Below are positions 60,545 through 64,000 of a stretch of 64,000 bases of DNA, piece after piece. The position numbers were made by a program, and so were the translations under genes. The stretch covers positions 13,239-77,238 of the forward strand of contig JBFMGS010000004.1 of NCBI GenBank assembly GCA_040752635.1. Reading direction: 5' to 3'. The notes below the pieces were generated by a model. It worked only from the letters and a program-made list of their open reading frames with translations. It had not been told where the DNA came from and did not search any database. The number at the start of each line of letters is the position of its first letter. Within the stretch, counting starts at the first letter, position 1. Source of the DNA: JBFMGS01 sp040752635. Lineage in GTDB: Bacteria; Bacillota; SHA-98; UBA4971.

Positions 60545-61414
60545 GTGCTGTTACCTTTTGACTACGTGCGGGCGCGATCCAAAGAGGAAGCGGTGGATCT
60601 GGCCAGGAGGGCCGGCCAGAAGGCGAAGTTCCTTGCCGGTGGGACGGACCTATTGGTGCGGATTCGCGACAGACAACTGAGGCCGGAAGTCCTGATAGAC
60701 CTGAAGGGCATTCCGGGAATCGAGGGCATCGCCTACCGTGAAGGGGAAGGTCTCGTTGTCGGGGCGGCCACGCTCCTTAACAGGGTAATCAGGGATGAGG
60801 TCGTACGGTCGAGGTATGCTTTACTCGCTGAAGCTGCGCATACGGTGGGCTCGCTCCAGATCCGAAACCGGGCCTCTCTGGGCGGGAACATCAGCAATGC
60901 CTCCCCGGCGGCTGATACAGCTCCTGCACTCCTGGTCTACGAGTCGGAGGTTGTGACCTGGGGCCCTTCCGGAAGCAGGGTGATACCTCTGGCGGAATTC
61001 TTTAGAGGCCCCGGTGTCACGGCCCTCGGGGAAGGCGAGTTCGTCTACGCGATTAAGCTCCCGACACTGAAGGAAAGGTCGTTCGGCGTTTACCTCAAGC
61101 TGGGGAGGACCAACGCCGTAGACCTGGCCATGGTGAGCGTTGCAGCGCTGGCGTTGGAAAACGGCGAGGTCAGGCTGGCACTGGGTGCGGTGGCTCCCAC
61201 GCCTATCAGGCTAAAGGAGGCTGAGGCTATCCTCCGCGGCAGAAAGGATGAAGAAGCCATCGCCCGGGCGGCGGTTGCAGCCAGGCGCGCGGCGATGCCT
61301 ATCAGTGATATTCGTGCCAGCCGGGAGTATCGTCTGGAGATGACTGAAACGCTGACGGCAAAGGCCGTGGCGCAAGCCCTGGCAGGCCTGGAAGGCCGGA
61401 GGGAGGGGGAGTAA
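60545..61414 (+). CDS. Molybdenum hydroxylase FAD-binding subunit (xanthine dehydrogenase family)
   Basis: The protein has 289 residues from GTG 60545 behind GGAGGG at 7 nt. Visible FAD-site motifs are AKFLAGGTDLLVRIRD (the pyrophosphate loop) and GSLQIRNRASLGGNISNASPAAD. It transfers electrons from the iron-sulfur subunit to NAD+ or another acceptor. About 180 bp separate it from the cyclase gene without any recognisable feature. Substrate specificity lies in the Mo subunit. Confidence 0.9.
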   Translation: MLLPFDYVRARSKEEAVDLARRAGQKAKFLAGGTDLLVRIRDRQLRPEVLIDLKGIPGIEGIAYREGEGLVVGAATLLNRVIRDEVVRSRYALLAEAAHTVGSLQIRNRASLGGNISNASPAADTAPALLVYESEVVTWGPSGSRVIPLAEFFRGPGVTALGEGEFVYAIKLPTLKERSFGVYLKLGRTNAVDLAMVSVAALALENGEVRLALGAVAPTPIRLKEAEAILRGRKDEEAIARAAVAARRAAMPISDIRASREYRLEMTETLTAKAVAQALAGLEGRREGE

Positions 61415-61417
61415 GCC

Positions 61418-61909
61418 ATGGTACACGAGATACGCGTAAAGGTAAACGGCGAGTGGGTTGAAGCCGCCGTGCCCTCCCACAAGAGGCTGCTCGATTTCCT
61501 CCGCGAAGACCTGGATCTCATAGGGGCAAAAGAGGGTTGCGGCGGAGGAGAATGCGGAGCCTGCACCGTGCTGGTGAACGGCGAGCCCATCAACGCCTGT
61601 CTAGTGCTTGCGGTGGAAGCAGATGGCCAGGAGATCCTCACGGTTGAGGGGCTGGCTCGGGAAGACGGGCTGGATCCCATCCAGGAAGCATTCATCGAGA
61701 ATGCAGCCCTTCAGTGCGGGTACTGTATCCCCGGCATGGTTATGTCCGCTAAAGCGCTGCTGCTGCGCAACCCGCAGCCAGCGCGGGATGAGGTTGTAGA
61801 AGCGATAGCGGGCAACTTATGCCGGTGTACAGGGTACGCCCGCGTCGTTGATGCCATCATGCAAGCAGCCGCGGCAGGGCAGGCTTCGAAATCGAGGGGT
61901 GGTGAGTGA
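61418..61909 (+). CDS. Molybdenum hydroxylase [2Fe-2S] subunit
   Basis: The protein has 163 residues. The N-terminal plant-type ferredoxin cluster is GCGGGECGACTVLVNG plus a later Cys (INACL). The C-terminal cluster domain has QCGYCIPGM and NLCRCTGY. Both [2Fe-2S] clusters are thus complete. It starts 3 bp after the FAD subunit, forming an operon. Confidence 0.95.
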   Translation: MVHEIRVKVNGEWVEAAVPSHKRLLDFLREDLDLIGAKEGCGGGECGACTVLVNGEPINACLVLAVEADGQEILTVEGLAREDGLDPIQEAFIENAALQCGYCIPGMVMSAKALLLRNPQPARDEVVEAIAGNLCRCTGYARVVDAIMQAAAAGQASKSRGGE

Positions 61910-61911
61910 GC

Positions 61912-64000
61912 ATGGCCGGTGAGAGCTATATAGGAGCCTGTGTGGTTCGCAAGGATGCACTGGAGAAAGTCACTGGCGCGGCAAGATATGCAGGCGACCT
62001 TAAGTTCGCCAGGATGCTACACGCGAAGCTCCTGCGGAGTAAGTGCGCCCATGCTCGCCTGGTGCGGGTCGATACTTCGAAGGCTGAGATGCTGCCCGGG
62101 GTGAAGGCTGTCGTCACAGGCAGGGACTTCCCTCATCGCATGGGCCTCTACCTTGTGGACCGGACGCCGTACGCCGTAGACAAAGTGAGGTACTACGGTG
62201 AACCCATCGCGGGAGTAGCGGCTGTGTCCCCTGAAATAGCGGAAGAAGCCCTGCAGCTCATTGAGGTTGAATATGAGGAGTTGCCGCCTGTTCTCGACTT
62301 GATGGAGGCCGTAAAACCGGGGGCCCCGCTCGTTCACCCGGAGCTTCACGAGTACGAGCACGTGCCGGCCATCTTTCCTGTTCCTTGCACGAACATCTCC
62401 AACCACTTCAAGATCAGAAAAGGCGATGTAGAAAAGGGCTTCGCCGAAGCGGACCTCGTCGTTGAGGACACTTACTACTGCCCCCATATTCAGCATTCGC
62501 CTTTGGAGACTCACGCAGCGATCGCGCTATACGACCGCGAAGGCAAACTGACCGTTTGGGCGAGCTCACAATCTCCTTTTGCCATGCGAAAGATCCTGAG
62601 CCACAGCCTCAAATGGCCCATGGACAGGATACGGGTCATCGGGCCGTACGTGGGTGGGGGTTTCGGCGGCAAGGCCGGACTGAACGTGGAAGCGACCCTT
62701 GTCCCCCTTGCCATCAAGGCCAGAAACTATCCCATTAAGCTAGTGTGTACGAGGGAAGAAGAGTTCCGGGACACGTTTGTCCGCCAGGGCATGCAATGCC
62801 GGCTCAAGACCGGCGTGAAGCGGAACGGCCGGATCACTGCCCAGGAGTTCGAGATGTACTGGGACGGGGGTGCGTACACGGAGTACGGCGTCAACGTGAC
62901 CAGGGCCGCGGGGTACAGCTCCGCAGGCGTATACGATATTCCGAATATGAAAACCGATTCGTACTGCGTGTACACAAACAAGCCCGTCGGGGGCCCCTTG
63001 CGAGGTTTCGGTCACGGCGAGAACCATTGGGCCATTGAACAGCACATGGATCAGATCGCCCACAAACTGGGGATGGATCCCGTGGAGTTTCGCATGATCA
63101 ACCTCCAGCGCGAGGGATCCACCAATGCCACAGGCCAGGTGCTGCACAACGTCGGAATCGGTAAGTGCCTCGAGGAAGCGGCGAGGCTCATAGGCTGGAC
63201 CAGGGTAACGCGGCCGGGGAAGGTGGAGCCCGGCACGAAGAAGGTTCGGGCGAAGGGCATCGCGTGCATGACCAAGGCCCCGGCCATGCCGAATGATGCC
63301 GCCTCCTCCGCTATTGTGAAGCTCAATGACGATGGCACGGTTCTACTCAACATATCCGCTCAGGAGCTCGGACAGGGCGCCTTTACGGTGCTCGCCCAGA
63401 TTTGCGCGGAGGAACTCGGAGTGCGATACGAGGATATCCGGATTCATCCGGTAGACACCGACCACGGAGCCTACGAGTGGCAGACCGTGGCAAGCCGCAT
63501 CACTTACTCTACCGGTCGTGCGGTCATGGAAGCGGCCCGCGACGCAAAGAGGCAGCTTATCGACCATGCCTCGAGGTACTTCGGGGTTCGGCCCGAGGAT
63601 GTGGATGTGCTGGCAGGCGAGGTGTTTGTCAAGGATGATCCCGAGAAGCGAGTGCCCGTGAGCAAGCTCGCTTTGGGGGCCACCTTGCCCGACTTTAGCG
63701 GCTATGGCGGCCCGGTCGTTGGGCGGGGCAAGTTCATACCAGAAGGAATTGTGGCAATGGATGCCGAAACAGGACAAAGCCCTAAGCCTGTCGCCAACTG
63801 GACCTATGGAGCTCAGGCGGTCGAGATCGAGCTGGACCTGGAGACAGGCAAGGTCGAAGTCAAGAAAGTTGCAGCGGTGTACGACGCAGGGCGGGTCATT
63901 AATCCTGCGACGGCGGCTGCTCAGGTGGAGGGAGGTGTTGTCCAGGGACTCAGCATCGGGCTATTTGAGGAGATGAGGTTTGATGAAAGGGGGAGATTGC
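61912..64000 (+). CDS. Molybdenum hydroxylase molybdopterin subunit, cut by window end
   Basis: The first 696 residues are visible from ATG 61912 and the frame runs off the window. The N-terminal domain (YIGACVVRKDALEKVTGAARYAG) and the first Mo-binding motifs (VIGPYVGGGFGGKAG, GGPLRGFGHGENHWAIEQ, SAQELGQGAFTVL) are typical of the xanthine dehydrogenase/aldehyde oxidase family. The GGPLRGFGHGE loop differs from the common FRGFGGPQ, so the substrate may not be xanthine. The catalytic Glu near the C-terminus lies outside the window. Confidence 0.92.
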   Translation, partial: MAGESYIGACVVRKDALEKVTGAARYAGDLKFARMLHAKLLRSKCAHARLVRVDTSKAEMLPGVKAVVTGRDFPHRMGLYLVDRTPYAVDKVRYYGEPIAGVAAVSPEIAEEALQLIEVEYEELPPVLDLMEAVKPGAPLVHPELHEYEHVPAIFPVPCTNISNHFKIRKGDVEKGFAEADLVVEDTYYCPHIQHSPLETHAAIALYDREGKLTVWASSQSPFAMRKILSHSLKWPMDRIRVIGPYVGGGFGGKAGLNVEATLVPLAIKARNYPIKLVCTREEEFRDTFVRQGMQCRLKTGVKRNGRITAQEFEMYWDGGAYTEYGVNVTRAAGYSSAGVYDIPNMKTDSYCVYTNKPVGGPLRGFGHGENHWAIEQHMDQIAHKLGMDPVEFRMINLQREGSTNATGQVLHNVGIGKCLEEAARLIGWTRVTRPGKVEPGTKKVRAKGIACMTKAPAMPNDAASSAIVKLNDDGTVLLNISAQELGQGAFTVLAQICAEELGVRYEDIRIHPVDTDHGAYEWQTVASRITYSTGRAVMEAARDAKRQLIDHASRYFGVRPEDVDVLAGEVFVKDDPEKRVPVSKLALGATLPDFSGYGGPVVGRGKFIPEGIVAMDAETGQSPKPVANWTYGAQAVEIELDLETGKVEVKKVAAVYDAGRVINPATAAAQVEGGVVQGLSIGLFEEMRFDERGRL

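Overview
The window reads as a draft-assembly scaffold from a high-GC, endospore-forming member of the Bacillota, probably an anaerobe. The evidence is a set of spore-linked genes: both dipicolinate synthase subunits inside the dap/asd cluster with a consensus sigma-K promoter, a TepA/YlzJ/SpoIIIE run, a Spo0E-like regulator, and a spore-type SH3/GH18 wall hydrolase. No rRNA, tRNA or insertion sequence was recognised. Three runs of N are present (1-55, 43855-43954, 50020-50119).

Layout. 1-4.3 kb: the tail of a polysaccharide deacetylase, a structured intergenic repeat, a GH18 hydrolase, an M16 peptidase overlapped by a Spo0E-like gene, and a YflT-type stress protein. 4.5-12.1 kb: dapB-dpaA-dpaB-asd-dapG-dapA, which feed lysine, peptidoglycan and spore dipicolinate, then RNase J behind its own promoter and leader hairpin. 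12.3-14.4 kb: a LiaF-like membrane protein, a radical-SAM gene fossil and a NamZ-type muramidase.

14.6-27.6 kb is a defence island and the most unusual part of the window. It has BREX type 3 landmarks (a BrxF-like P-loop protein, PglZ, a beta-class adenine methyltransferase). The BrxF is cut short. No BrxC or complete SF2 helicase is present. In their places stand a Schlafen/AlbA_2 ATPase, a detached helicase-tail protein, and a 1749-residue SF1 helicase fused to a nuclease-like domain. A cluster of five ATGCTC motifs lies inside the island, and its right edge abuts fossil transporter fragments.

28-37.5 kb: an Ecs-like ABC exporter, TepA, YlzJ, a Na/Pi transporter lacking its PhoU tail (a fossil tail lies beyond uppP), UppP, SpoIIIE/FtsK, a RodZ-like protein and HU with a good terminator. 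37.5-38.2 kb holds a degenerate repeat array and no gene. 38.2-45.5 kb: a PHP phosphatase, a membrane phosphohydrolase, an M20 peptidase, a P-loop/deoxyribosyltransferase-like fusion, and a PAS-GAF-GGDEF cyclase split by a false gap flanked by a 127-bp assembly duplication.

45.5-51.0 kb (minus strand): F-type ATP synthase genes atpE-F-H-A-G-D-C without atpB. The c subunit has Na+-type features, the epsilon subunit is short, and a second copy of the structured repeat lies between atpE and atpF. 51.2-53.5 kb (minus strand): a GNAT-like protein, a thiolase-fold protein with no nucleophilic cysteine, and its DUF35 partner. 53.9 kb to the end (plus strand): a PucR regulator followed by AllH-, FdrA/AllF- and AllG-like subunits, a metal cyclase/hydrolase, and a three-subunit molybdenum hydroxylase cut by the window end. 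Together these look like an anaerobic purine or N-heterocycle degradation operon in which carbamoyl transfer could yield ATP.
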